Position numbers and translations under genes: made by a program
Assembly: GCA_003499955.1 (NCBI GenBank)
Contig: DNRP01000144.1
Location: 1-12,263, forward strand
Origin: Cyanobacteria bacterium UBA9971
Lineage (GTDB): Bacteria > Cyanobacteriota > Vampirovibrionia > Gastranaerophilales > UBA9971
DNA length: 12,263 bases
Reading direction: 5' to 3'
The notes under the pieces: generated by a model
The model's database searches: none
Told to the model about the DNA's origin: nothing
Seen by the model: the letters and a program-made list of their open reading frames with translations, nothing else
Shown here: piece after piece, positions 1 through 6,979 of the stretch
How positions within the stretch are numbered: position 1 is the stretch's first letter
Layout of the letters: each line of letters opens with the position of its first letter

Positions 1-179
1 ATAAGTAAACACGAAAGTGCATCTTCAAGCTCATTTTGAGCTTTCTCTTTATCACCTTTCAACAAAGCCTTAAGACTTTCCGCAACTTCTTCGTTAAGAT
101 GGCTTACCGCCTCATTTTCAGAAGTTGTTTTATATTTTCTGTTTTCCCAAATTAGCTCTATTGCTTCTTTTAGTTGCAT
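1..179 (-). CDS. MazG-like nucleotide pyrophosphohydrolase-type protein, N-terminal part (cut by window edge)
   Basis: Fifty-nine codons of an open frame run off the left edge. The peptide begins MQLKEAIELIWENRKY and is strongly helical. It has the acidic pattern of the MazG-like all-alpha NTP pyrophosphohydrolase fold: EEVAE with E30, E31 and E34, then ELED with E50 and D53. In that superfamily these two helices supply the magnesium ligands for hydrolysing NTPs to NMPs, so a nucleotide house-cleaning or related role is inferred. The ATG at 179 is the only good start, because an ATG 13 bases upstream meets a stop after three codons. No strong ribosome binding site is visible, but a near-consensus promoter lies just upstream. 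The C-terminal half is missing, so the subfamily cannot be named. Confidence 0.55.
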   Translation of the reverse strand, partial: MQLKEAIELIWENRKYKTTSENEAVSHLNEEVAESLKALLKGDKEKAQNELEDALSCLL

Positions 180-208
180 TTTTATACCGGCATTTTGCTA
201 ACAAAATC

Positions 209-236
209 ATTATACTTTAAACATTTTCACTCGCAA
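209..236 (-). promoter_or_regulatory. Sigma70-type promoter for the MazG-like gene
   Basis: On the minus strand there is a perfect -10 box TATAAT (214-209), a 16-base spacer and a -35 box TTGCGA (236-231, four of six consensus bases). Transcription would start near 202, giving a 5' leader of about 22 bases before the ATG at 179. This is the best promoter match I found in the window. It implies that the MazG-like gene is not simply the tail of the transporter operon upstream. Confidence 0.5.
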
Positions 237-264
237 AACTACAGCTTTGTTAACTAAGTTTTGT

Positions 265-334
265 AGGTTATATTTTTTCCGTCGCTTGTCCTCGAAACTG
301 CGTTTCTGCGGAGGCTCCTACAAAAACATAACCT
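265..334. repeat. Compound stem-loop in the transporter/MazG-like intergenic gap
   Basis: The outer arms 265-277 and 322-334 pair over 13 positions with one G-T wobble. Inside, CCTC (290-293) pairs with GAGG (311-314). Nested in that is the perfect hairpin GAAAC (294-298) / GTTTC (302-306) with a three-base loop. The structure sits 34 bases past the transporter stop codon and upstream of the MazG-like promoter. It could act as a terminator for the minus-strand operon or be a small dispersed palindromic element. No clean T-run follows the inner stem, so a classical intrinsic terminator is uncertain. Confidence 0.45.
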
Positions 335-367
335 GCTTCAACCGGACAAAATTAACTTAACAATGTA

Positions 368-1717
368 CTACTCTACGCCATGCATCCATTTTTTTATGAT
401 TTTCGTCAAAAACAAGATTATTATTGCAGAAATCCCTGTTATTACCGCAGGAATTATGAAAAATTCTGTTGTTTTGAGAGAATCATAACTTCCTGCAAAA
501 AACCCTGCCACTATATTTGCAAAGAAACTTGATAAAAACCAGATTCCCATTAATAGTGAAGCAAATTTGAGCGGTGCAAGCTTTGTAACCATTGACAATC
601 CGACAGGGGAAATACATAATTCCCCTAAAGTATGAAATAAATAAACTCCGATAAGCCAGAGAAAGGACACTTTTCCTGTTCCGGCAAAAGCTGAAGCAAT
701 AACCATTAATACAAACCCAAACGCGACAAGAAAAAGCCCGAGAGAAAATTTGACGGGCAGGGAAGGATTTTTATTGATATCTGCCAAATCAAGCCACATT
801 TTTGAAAACAAAGGGGCAAGAAGTATTATTAAAAGAGGATTTACTGATTGAAAATAGCTCACAGGAAATTCCCAGTTCAAAAAAGGAATCAACCTATCCG
901 TTGATCTGTCCGCAAAAAGAGTTAGAGAACTTCCTGCCTGCTCAAAAGACGCCCAGAAAAAGATAGTGAAAAACATCATTATAAAAATTACTGCGATTCT
1001 TTGTTTTTCGTCTTTAGTTAAGGGCAATTCACAGGTTTCCTTAATGTCATTATAGATAAGATTTCCATTTTTTGTTTTATAGATTGCCGCGTCGGGGCTT
1101 TGCCCCTCCTCGCAATGACAATATTGTGGAGTATTCCCAACATGTTTTATGAATTTATTCTGACCCCACATAAAAACCAGCAATCCTATAAGCATTCCCA
1201 CGCCTGCTGCTGCAAAACCGTAATGAAAGCCGACTTTTTCACCAAGAGTACCGCATATTAAAGGTGATAAAAATGCCCCAAGATTAATTCCCATATAAAA
1301 TATCGTAAATCCGCCATCGCGCCTGGGATCATTTTTTTCGTAAAGCTGTCCGACCATCGTTGAAATATTAGGCTTAAAAAACCCGCTTCCTACTATCAAC
1401 AAACCCAAAGCAGAATAAAAAAATGGCAAATCAGGAATTGCCACTGCAAAATGACCAATCATCATTAAAATTGCCCCGATTATTATGCAAATTTTTTGTC
1501 CCAAATACCTGTCTGCTATATATCCGCCTATTAAAGGGGTTAAATATACAAGCCCTGTATAAAGCCCATAAATATTTCCTGCTTTTTCAGTACTAAAAAG
1601 CAGATATTTTACCATATAAAGAACTAACAATGCCCGCATCCCGTAATAACTGAACCTTTCCCACATTTCTATGGTGAAAAGAAAGTATAAACCTTTAGGA
1701 TGCGCGTGCTTAATCAT
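368..1717 (-). CDS. POT/PTR2 family proton-coupled peptide transporter
   Basis: A 449-residue polytopic membrane protein of the proton-dependent oligopeptide transporter branch of the major facilitator superfamily, expected to import di- and tripeptides across the inner membrane using the proton gradient. Helix 1 carries the ExxERF signature (E17, E20, R21, then SYYG), required for proton coupling in this family. GGYIADRYLG (64-73) and FFKPNISTMVGQLY (113-126) match the PTR2 signatures. FWASFEQAGSSLTLFADR near 255-272 is the conserved helix-7 region. The loop between helices 6 and 7 holds a peptide, YCHCEEGQSPDAAIYK at about 199-214, encoded by a half-copy of the palindromic repeat also found at 7516-7632 and 9240-9335. 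The start lies 3 bases after the LeuA-type gene stop (TAATAAATG), so the two are probably translationally coupled. Substrate is inferred from family only. Confidence 0.92.
   Translation of the reverse strand: MIKHAHPKGLYFLFTIEMWERFSYYGMRALLVLYMVKYLLFSTEKAGNIYGLYTGLVYLTPLIGGYIADRYLGQKICIIIGAILMMIGHFAVAIPDLPFFYSALGLLIVGSGFFKPNISTMVGQLYEKNDPRRDGGFTIFYMGINLGAFLSPLICGTLGEKVGFHYGFAAAGVGMLIGLLVFMWGQNKFIKHVGNTPQYCHCEEGQSPDAAIYKTKNGNLIYNDIKETCELPLTKDEKQRIAVIFIMMFFTIFFWASFEQAGSSLTLFADRSTDRLIPFLNWEFPVSYFQSVNPLLIILLAPLFSKMWLDLADINKNPSLPVKFSLGLFLVAFGFVLMVIASAFAGTGKVSFLWLIGVYLFHTLGELCISPVGLSMVTKLAPLKFASLLMGIWFLSSFFANIVAGFFAGSYDSLKTTEFFIIPAVITGISAIIILFLTKIIKKWMHGVE
1079..1122 (-). repeat. Half-copy of dispersed palindromic repeat inside the transporter coding region
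   Basis: Read on the minus strand, this 44-base stretch starts ATTGTCATTGCGAGGA and ends GACGCGGCAATCTAT. It aligns with the right arm of the intergenic repeat at 7588-7632 (minus strand) and with both arms of the copy at 9240-9335. The inner hairpin here is GGGGC/GCCCC (1094-1098 with 1102-1106). The equivalent position in the 7588-7632 copy is AAGGCT/AGCCTT, so the pairing is kept while the sequence differs. The frame stays open and the element is translated as part of a cytoplasmic loop. Confidence 0.8.
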
Positions 1718-1720
1718 TTA

Positions 1721-3259
1721 TTAACCATAAATAAGGTTCAGCCCATTAAAAATCGCTTTAACGTTAGCTTTTGCAGTGCTAGGGTCTTTTCCTCTGCAAA
1801 GGATTTTTCTTCCGTCAGGTGTTTCAAGCTGAATAGTTGTCATAGCGTCTGCCTGAACACCTTTGGCTTCCTCACCAAAAGCTGACTGCTCGTAATGGGT
1901 AAGTTTAAGAGGAAATCCGATATCTCCGAGAGCTTTTAAGCAGCATTCGAGAGGTCCATCGCCATGCTCCGTAACATCATGTTCTTTGCCATTATGTGAA
2001 AATTTAAGATTAAACTTTTCTTTTTCGCAATTATCAAGCTTTTTAAAGCTTATAAATTTGAATGCTCCGTCAATTTCATAAATTTCTTTAATATAAATGT
2101 TTAAAATCATATCAATAGGAAGTTCTCCTATTTTTTCAGATTCTTTTTTGGCTATATCAACCAGTCTTACGGCTTCTTCTACTGTAATAGGGTAGCCTTC
2201 ACGCTTAATAATTTCATAAAGAGCAGTTTTCCCTGACTGACTGGTGAATCCGAATTTTTCGTCGTCATCACGCCCGATAAGTGAAGGATGAATAGGTCTG
2301 TAAGCCCCTTTTTTCATTCCCTGTGTTTTTGATGCGCCGTCCTGATGAATACCGCTTCTGTGCGCAAGGGCATCTTCTCCTATCAAAGGCATTTTTTCAT
2401 GTATAGGAATCCCTGACATCTCTGAAACAGTAAGGGCTGTTTCATAAATCTCACTAAGGTTAAGAGGGACTTCTACACCGCAATTATGCAGACATATTGC
2501 AACTTCATAAAGATTTGTATTCCCTGCTCTTTCCCCAAGACCGTTTAAGCAGCATTCAAGCTGTGTAGCTCCTGCGAAAAAGCTTTCTACGGTTGCGGCA
2601 GTAGCCATTCCTAAATCATTATGGTTATGCACGGAAATTATAGCTTTGTCAGACAGTTCTTTTGATACTGCAGAAACCATTTTCACAAATTCTAAAGGAC
2701 GAATCCTTTCTACAGTATTGGGAAGGTTAATTACATCTGCCCCGGCTTCAATTATCTCCTGCAAAGAATCAATTACAAAACTCAAATTGTCTTTGCAATC
2801 GCCAAAATGCTCTACAGAAAACTGAATATCTCCATTTTCTTTAATAAGAGATTTTGCGTACTTAACCGCGTCAATTCCTATTTTTCTAACATCTTTCGGC
2901 TCTTTTCTAAGCACATATTTCATATTAAACGGACTCATCGCAAGAACTATATGAATTCTTGGCTTATCTGCAATTTTTATAGCTTCATAAACCTTCAAAA
3001 TGTCTTTTTCCACGGCTCTTGCAAGCCCTGCGATTACCATATTTTTAGGAGCAATAGAAGCCAAATACTGACAAGCTTCAAAATCCATGTCATTTGAGCC
3101 GGAAAATCCGACTTCAACTGCCTGAACCCCGAGTTTTATAAGTTCTTTGAAAATTATTTCTTTCTGTTGTGTATTCCAGGGTTTTTTTAATGCCTGATTG
3201 CCATCTCTAAGCGTTGTATCAAAAAAGAAAGGTTTGCGACCAGCCGTCATATTATCCAT
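1721..3259 (-). CDS. leuA: 2-isopropylmalate synthase (LeuA-type) with C-terminal LeuA dimer/regulatory domain
   Basis: A 512-residue DRE-TIM enzyme. The N-terminal barrel opens with DTTLRDGNQ (14-22; D14 metal ligand, R18 catalytic). It continues with SVHNHNDLG (209-217; metal ligands H211 and H213) and NGLGERAGNTNLYE (239-252; N247). GIHQDG (303-308) and FTSQSGKTA (338-346) are typical of isopropylmalate synthases. The last ~110 residues look like the LeuA dimerisation domain that binds leucine for feedback control. It should condense acetyl-CoA with 2-oxoisovalerate, the first committed step of leucine synthesis. NQAL and INLPNTVE recall class-2 LeuA, whereas NHNDLGMA and NGLGERAGN are class-1-like. 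Citramalate or homocitrate synthase activity is a less likely alternative. GGAG lies only 2 bases before the first ATG and 11 before the ATG at codon 4, so the start is uncertain by three codons. Confidence 0.85.
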   Translation of the reverse strand: MDNMTAGRKPFFFDTTLRDGNQALKKPWNTQQKEIIFKELIKLGVQAVEVGFSGSNDMDFEACQYLASIAPKNMVIAGLARAVEKDILKVYEAIKIADKPRIHIVLAMSPFNMKYVLRKEPKDVRKIGIDAVKYAKSLIKENGDIQFSVEHFGDCKDNLSFVIDSLQEIIEAGADVINLPNTVERIRPLEFVKMVSAVSKELSDKAIISVHNHNDLGMATAATVESFFAGATQLECCLNGLGERAGNTNLYEVAICLHNCGVEVPLNLSEIYETALTVSEMSGIPIHEKMPLIGEDALAHRSGIHQDGASKTQGMKKGAYRPIHPSLIGRDDDEKFGFTSQSGKTALYEIIKREGYPITVEEAVRLVDIAKKESEKIGELPIDMILNIYIKEIYEIDGAFKFISFKKLDNCEKEKFNLKFSHNGKEHDVTEHGDGPLECCLKALGDIGFPLKLTHYEQSAFGEEAKGVQADAMTTIQLETPDGRKILCRGKDPSTAKANVKAIFNGLNLIYG

Positions 3260-3318
3260 ATCTCCAACTTTTACTCATAAATTTATATTTGCAATAACAA
3301 TTATCCTTTAAAAACCAG

Positions 3319-3357
3319 TTTTGAGTAAAGTATTTTAAGCAATTAATTTACTCAAAA
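3319..3357 (-). terminator. Perfect 11-bp stem-loop between FmdB-like gene and LeuA-type gene
   Basis: TTTTGAGTAAA (3319-3329) is followed 17 bases later by its exact reverse complement TTTACTCAAAA (3347-3357). The hairpin starts 12 bases past the FmdB-like stop codon on the minus strand. Downstream in the direction of transcription the sequence reads CTGGTTTTTAAAGG, so the T-run is offset by four bases. It may be a weak terminator, a processing or stability stem, or an attenuator ahead of the leucine gene. No leucine-rich leader peptide is evident in the gap. Confidence 0.4.
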
Positions 3358-3368
3358 TATTTGCTGTT

Positions 3369-3590
3369 TTAGCCACAATTGCAACCAGAACATGAAGATT
3401 TTGAGCAAGAACTTCCGCATCCCGAAGAACTTCCTTTGCTACCACAGCCTTTTAGTTGCACATTCCCCCATATTCTTGCAACGTTAGAAGAATTACAATA
3501 AACACATGCGGGCTTTGAACTATCAGTCATTGATTTTTCTATAGTAAAAACTTGTGCGCAGTCTTTGCAAGTATAATCATAACTAGCCAT
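3369..3590 (-). CDS. FmdB-family putative zinc-ribbon protein with Cys/Ser/Gly-rich tail
   Basis: A 73-residue protein. MASYDYTCKDCAQVFTIEKS at the N-terminus, with C8/C11 and C29/C32 as two CxxC knuckles, matches the FmdB (CxxC_CxxC_SSSS) zinc-ribbon family. These are small proteins of unproven role, once suggested to be regulators. From about residue 48 the sequence is a low-complexity Gly/Ser/Cys tail containing eight cysteines (for example CGSSCSKSSCSGCNCG), which fits the family's usual Cys-rich end. It starts 15 bases after the rseP stop, suggesting co-transcription with the protease. No strong ribosome binding site is seen before the ATG. A metal-binding fold is well supported, a molecular function is not. 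Confidence 0.8.
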   Translation of the reverse strand: MASYDYTCKDCAQVFTIEKSMTDSSKPACVYCNSSNVARIWGNVQLKGCGSKGSSSGCGSSCSKSSCSGCNCG

Positions 3591-3605
3591 TGGTTTATTG
3601 CGACC

Positions 3606-4973
3606 TTATAACTTATCTGTCACTAGCGCGAATATATCATTGAAAATTATTATTACCATCAGTCCGATTAAAAATACAAACCCGAATTTTGCGAAGGCTT
3701 CTTGTGTTTTTTCTTCGACAGGTCTGCCTCTTAACTTTTCAATAAACAGAAATAACAGATGTCCGCCGTCTAATGCCGGTATAGGAAGAAGGTTTACTAT
3801 TGCCAAATCTATACTTATTAAAGCTGTAAGTAGCAAGCCATCCCATATTCCTCTTTTTTCGATAATATCACTTCCAACTTTTGTTATGGCAACAATACCA
3901 TGAACCTGATCAAGAGGTATTTGTCCTGTTATGATTAAACCTAAACCTTTAACCATATAATAAGAATTGTAGGCTAAATAATTCCAAGATTTTTTAACAG
4001 CGCTAATAGGGCTGTTAACGACCTCTGTAATTTCCTGAACTTTAAGTTTAACACCAATCATGCCGTCTTTGTTTGGATAAGCAGGTTTAAGTTCGACATT
4101 TTTGCCGTTTCTGTCAACAACAATTACAATAGGATGAACTGTATCAGCAGTTGCTGCGGCAATTTGATCAAGAGTATATTTGCCGTTTGAAATATAAACT
4201 GTTTTGCCGTCAAGGTCATTTCTTAATTTTTTCTCATCAGAAGTCAAAATATTTCCTTCGGGAGTGTATTTTGCTACACCTGCCAAAGCATCATTAGGCA
4301 TAATTATTGGAGTTTCTGGAGTTGAATCCGGCAAAACAACTTCTATTCCTTTAGGAATAACTGTATTATTTTTAAGCTCGGGATTTAATTTTTCAATTCT
4401 ACTTATCTGACTTTCAACCTTTTCATCAGAAACATAATTGTCGAATTTCTTGCTGCGCTGCGCAATTTCAACAAATTTATTAAGCGAGTCAATTTTTACG
4501 CCATTCGCGGAAACTATTTTGTCATTTGATTTTACGCCTATCTGGTGAGAGGACAAAGTTTTATCCGGCTGCAATCCTTCAACAAAAATATTGTATTTTC
4601 CTGAAGGAAGTCCACCTGAAAATCCTGCCACAAACAAAACTATCAAATACGCGATAATCGCATTTGCTGTTACACCTGCAGAAATAACTAAAAATCTTTC
4701 CCAAACTTTACGGTTTGCAATTCTTAGAGGACTGTCTTTAGGAATTTCACTGTCAGGTTCATCATCGGGGAAGGAAACATATCCTCCAAGAAGAAAAGAA
4801 TGTACACAAATTTTTGTATCGCCCCATTTTGTTTCATACAGAGTAGGTCCAAAAGGCAAGCCAAAACCAAATTTTTCAACTTTTATGCCTAGCTTTCTTG
4901 CGACAAGAAAGTGTCCTAACTCGTGAACCAGTATCAAAACGCTCAATAGAGCCAACATTGTAATTATATGCAT
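3606..4973 (-). CDS. rseP: RseP-type site-2 zinc metalloprotease (M50 family) with long insert in the PDZ region
   Basis: A 455-residue intramembrane protease expected to cut membrane-anchored anti-sigma factors or signal-peptide remnants. Helix 1 carries the HELGH zinc motif (H17, E18, H21). GFGLPFGPTLYETKWGDT (36-53) and LLGGYVSFPDDEP (61-73) are family hallmarks. The third zinc ligand motif NLLPIPALDGGH (394-405, D402) lies in a C-terminal helix. The PDZ domain starts near 129 (VKSNDKIVSANGVKIDSLNKF), but what looks like its end (HPIVIVVDRNGKNVELKPA, 280-298) comes only after roughly 100 extra residues. That insert includes a stretch (DLDGKTVYISNGKYTLDQIA) resembling a second partial PDZ. 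A GGAG lies 12 bases before the ATG, a long spacing. The 71-base upstream gap follows the CBS-DUF1385 gene, so the two may share a transcript. Confidence 0.9.
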   Translation of the reverse strand: MHIITMLALLSVLILVHELGHFLVARKLGIKVEKFGFGLPFGPTLYETKWGDTKICVHSFLLGGYVSFPDDEPDSEIPKDSPLRIANRKVWERFLVISAGVTANAIIAYLIVLFVAGFSGGLPSGKYNIFVEGLQPDKTLSSHQIGVKSNDKIVSANGVKIDSLNKFVEIAQRSKKFDNYVSDEKVESQISRIEKLNPELKNNTVIPKGIEVVLPDSTPETPIIMPNDALAGVAKYTPEGNILTSDEKKLRNDLDGKTVYISNGKYTLDQIAAATADTVHPIVIVVDRNGKNVELKPAYPNKDGMIGVKLKVQEITEVVNSPISAVKKSWNYLAYNSYYMVKGLGLIITGQIPLDQVHGIVAITKVGSDIIEKRGIWDGLLLTALISIDLAIVNLLPIPALDGGHLLFLFIEKLRGRPVEEKTQEAFAKFGFVFLIGLMVIIIFNDIFALVTDKL

Positions 4974-5044
4974 TGAATTTATAAACTCCGTAATCTGATT
5001 AATTATAAATCTATAATTTAATTTTCTTTAACATTCTACCATAT

Positions 5045-6211
5045 TTAGAAAATATGTTTGGATAAAATTCCAAAAAGCCATTGAATAAAAATAAAGCCCG
5101 AGATTATTTGTATTATTGACATACACCAGAGTTTCCTGAGAAATGACGCGGGTTTTGCCTGTAAATCCTCCTTATGCTTGTGTATAATTTCTTCGCCGAC
5201 CTTAATTCCATTCAGGATATAAGAATCAGGAGCTTTGACAGTAGTAAAATACTTTTGTGTCCACATCCCCAATCTTCTCCAGTGAGCAAAAACTAACATA
5301 AAGCCACCAAACAGGTAAATAAACTGCAAAAAAGGCTCTATTTTATTTAAGTACCCGACATAAGTCAGAATTACCAACTGAAGTCCGATAAACAATACCA
5401 TAAGATTTGTTCCGCAACGCACATGTTCTCTTGGCTGAAGTTTTACCGTTTCCAGAGTTAAAGGAAGTCCTTTTTCAATAGCGTTGATGGTTTGATGTTC
5501 CGCCGCATGAATCTTTGCCAGCGGTGTTAATCTCAAAAATAAAATAAATACTGATATTTGCAGCATAAAAATTACAGGAAAAATGGCGGCATTAGTAGTA
5601 TTTATATCAAAATATTTAAATGCAAAGCCGAAAACCTGCTCTATAACTATAAGCATAACACCCAGCGAGATTCCCGTCAGGAAAAGCCCTAAATTTCCTG
5701 CGCCTGCCTGATGTTTTCCGTCCGTAATATAAACACCTAAAGGTGTAGCAAGACCTCCCAATGAATTTGGTTTAATTAGTCTTGTCAGGTAGGTGATAAT
5801 TGAAGTTCTGGTAATGGAATTTCCCGTATAATAATTGTCTTTGTCAACAATGGGAATAACTCTTGTGTGCATGTTATTGATTTTATTGAACAATTCCTTG
5901 ATATTTGTGTTTTTTTGCTCTGTCCATACTTCTTTTGTCATAATATCATGCACTTTAATATCGCATTGATAGCTGTATTCGTTGATACTCAAATCCGGAA
6001 CAACACGCGCAAGGTCATATTCCGAGACAATGCCAATAATTTTTCCCTGTACATCTATAACAGGCAAAGTGTCGCTACTAACGGCATGGAACAAATCAGG
6101 CAACCTTGTCACAGCGCAGTGTTCGGAAACAGCGGGCATTTCAACAGAAATGTCGTCTATACTAGGATAAATGCCCAACGGATCATCTTCATTATTATCA
6201 AATAACTTCAT
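5045..6211 (-). CDS. Membrane protein with N-terminal CBS-domain pair fused to DUF1385
   Basis: A 388-residue protein if it starts at the ATG at 6211, which directly follows a G-rich ribosome binding site (GAGGGGGAG). The frame stays open upstream to a TTG at 6235, which would add 8 residues. Residues ~28-145 form two CBS motifs (LPVIDVQGKIIGIVSEYDLARV, ending near 70, and RVIPIVDKDNYYTGNSITRTSII near 117-139). CBS pairs usually bind adenosine nucleotides and act as sensors. Residues ~150-388 match DUF1385: IHAAEHQTINAIE (234-246), EHVRCGTNL (262-270) and TTVKAPDSY (323-331), among about five membrane helices. His and Cys positions in the DUF1385 core suggest a metal or catalytic site, but its function is unknown. 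The reading is a nucleotide-gated membrane protein of unknown activity. The gene diverges from comF and precedes rseP. Confidence 0.85.
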   Translation of the reverse strand: MKLFDNNEDDPLGIYPSIDDISVEMPAVSEHCAVTRLPDLFHAVSSDTLPVIDVQGKIIGIVSEYDLARVVPDLSINEYSYQCDIKVHDIMTKEVWTEQKNTNIKELFNKINNMHTRVIPIVDKDNYYTGNSITRTSIITYLTRLIKPNSLGGLATPLGVYITDGKHQAGAGNLGLFLTGISLGVMLIVIEQVFGFAFKYFDINTTNAAIFPVIFMLQISVFILFLRLTPLAKIHAAEHQTINAIEKGLPLTLETVKLQPREHVRCGTNLMVLFIGLQLVILTYVGYLNKIEPFLQFIYLFGGFMLVFAHWRRLGMWTQKYFTTVKAPDSYILNGIKVGEEIIHKHKEDLQAKPASFLRKLWCMSIIQIISGFIFIQWLFGILSKHIF

Positions 6212-6225
6212 ACTCCCCCTCAAAA

Positions 6226-6238
6226 TGTTTGACAAACA
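6226..6238. promoter_or_regulatory. 13-bp palindrome just upstream of the CBS-DUF1385 gene
   Basis: TGTTTGACAAACA is a perfect inverted repeat (6-1-6) lying 15 bases before the likely ATG at 6211, in the comF divergent region. Its position suits an operator or a small 5'-leader hairpin. The site also overlaps the alternative TTG start. It was found by eye only and could be chance in A/T-rich DNA. Confidence 0.25.
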
Positions 6239-6307
6239 TATTAACTTTATTTTATGAATTAAATTTTACAGGATTATTTTACGCGCTTAATCCCTCTAAG
6301 GTGGAAT

Positions 6308-6961
6308 ATGTTTAATATACTAGGCTTATTAAAATTTTTATTTGATTGGATTTTTTACAAAAGATGTTATTTTTGCGGAAAATCATCTCCTTCAGGAGTA
6401 ATATGTGAAGCATGCTATAAAAAAATACCTATTAATCCACCTAAATACTATAAATTATTCAATAACATCGAAATATTTTCCATATCTTCTTACAAAGACG
6501 AAATCCAAAAACTAATACGCGGTATAAAATTTCACAACCAGAGGGAATTTGCTCCTTATGCGGCGCAGATTCTTTTTGATTTCTGGAAAAACACCTCTTA
6601 TGCGGACAAAAATTTTGAGATAATTCCCATGCCGTCACATAAAAAGCGAGTTAAAGAAAGAAAATACAACCATGTTGAGCTTATTGCCTCCGAATTTTCC
6701 AAATTAACAGGTTATCCTGTCAATACAGAGCTTGTTTTCAAAGTAAAAGATACAATTCCTCAATACAAATTGAACAAGACTCAACGATTAGAAAACCTAA
6801 AAGGTGCTTTTTCCGTCAACAAAGACAAATATACCGGAGCAAATTTGCTTTTGCTTGATGATATTTGCACCACAGGGGTAACTTTGCAGGAGATGATAAA
6901 GGCTTTGAACAAGGCAGGGATTGACAAGCTTTGCGGGTTAGTTCTTTCAAATCCTGAATGA
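6308..6961 (+). CDS. comF: ComF-family phosphoribosyltransferase-like protein
   Basis: A 217-residue protein of the ComF/GntX family. An N-terminal zinc-finger-like cluster (C20, C23, C33, C36; CYFCG then CEAC) is followed by a phosphoribosyltransferase fold. Family-typical motifs are RGIKFHNQREFA (71-82), IIPMPSHKKRVKERKYNHVELIA, and the PRPP-binding loop LLLLDDICTTGVTL (180-193; acidic pair D184-D185). In naturally transformable bacteria ComF proteins act in taking up single-stranded DNA across the inner membrane, but many homologues occur alone with unknown substrate. AAGGTGG lies 3 bases before the ATG. The gene is divergent from the CBS-DUF1385 gene across about 96 bases and no other competence genes are in the window. 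Transformability is therefore not shown. Confidence 0.88.
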   Translation: MFNILGLLKFLFDWIFYKRCYFCGKSSPSGVICEACYKKIPINPPKYYKLFNNIEIFSISSYKDEIQKLIRGIKFHNQREFAPYAAQILFDFWKNTSYADKNFEIIPMPSHKKRVKERKYNHVELIASEFSKLTGYPVNTELVFKVKDTIPQYKLNKTQRLENLKGAFSVNKDKYTGANLLLLDDICTTGVTLQEMIKALNKAGIDKLCGLVLSNPE

Positions 6962-6979
6962 TTCATCTGTCATTGTTTA

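Noticed and set aside
2807..3097. Plus-strand frame of 96 codons opposite the LeuA-type gene
   Set aside because: Antisense to a strongly supported enzyme gene, with no ribosome binding site or protein-like motif.
4591..4926. Plus-strand frame of 111 codons opposite rseP
   Set aside because: Antisense to the HExxH-bearing rseP region, and there is no independent support for it.
6240..6307. Divergent promoters between comF and the CBS-DUF1385 gene
   Set aside because: Promoters must exist nearby, but every -35/-10 pairing I tried matched the consensus poorly, so no position is claimed.
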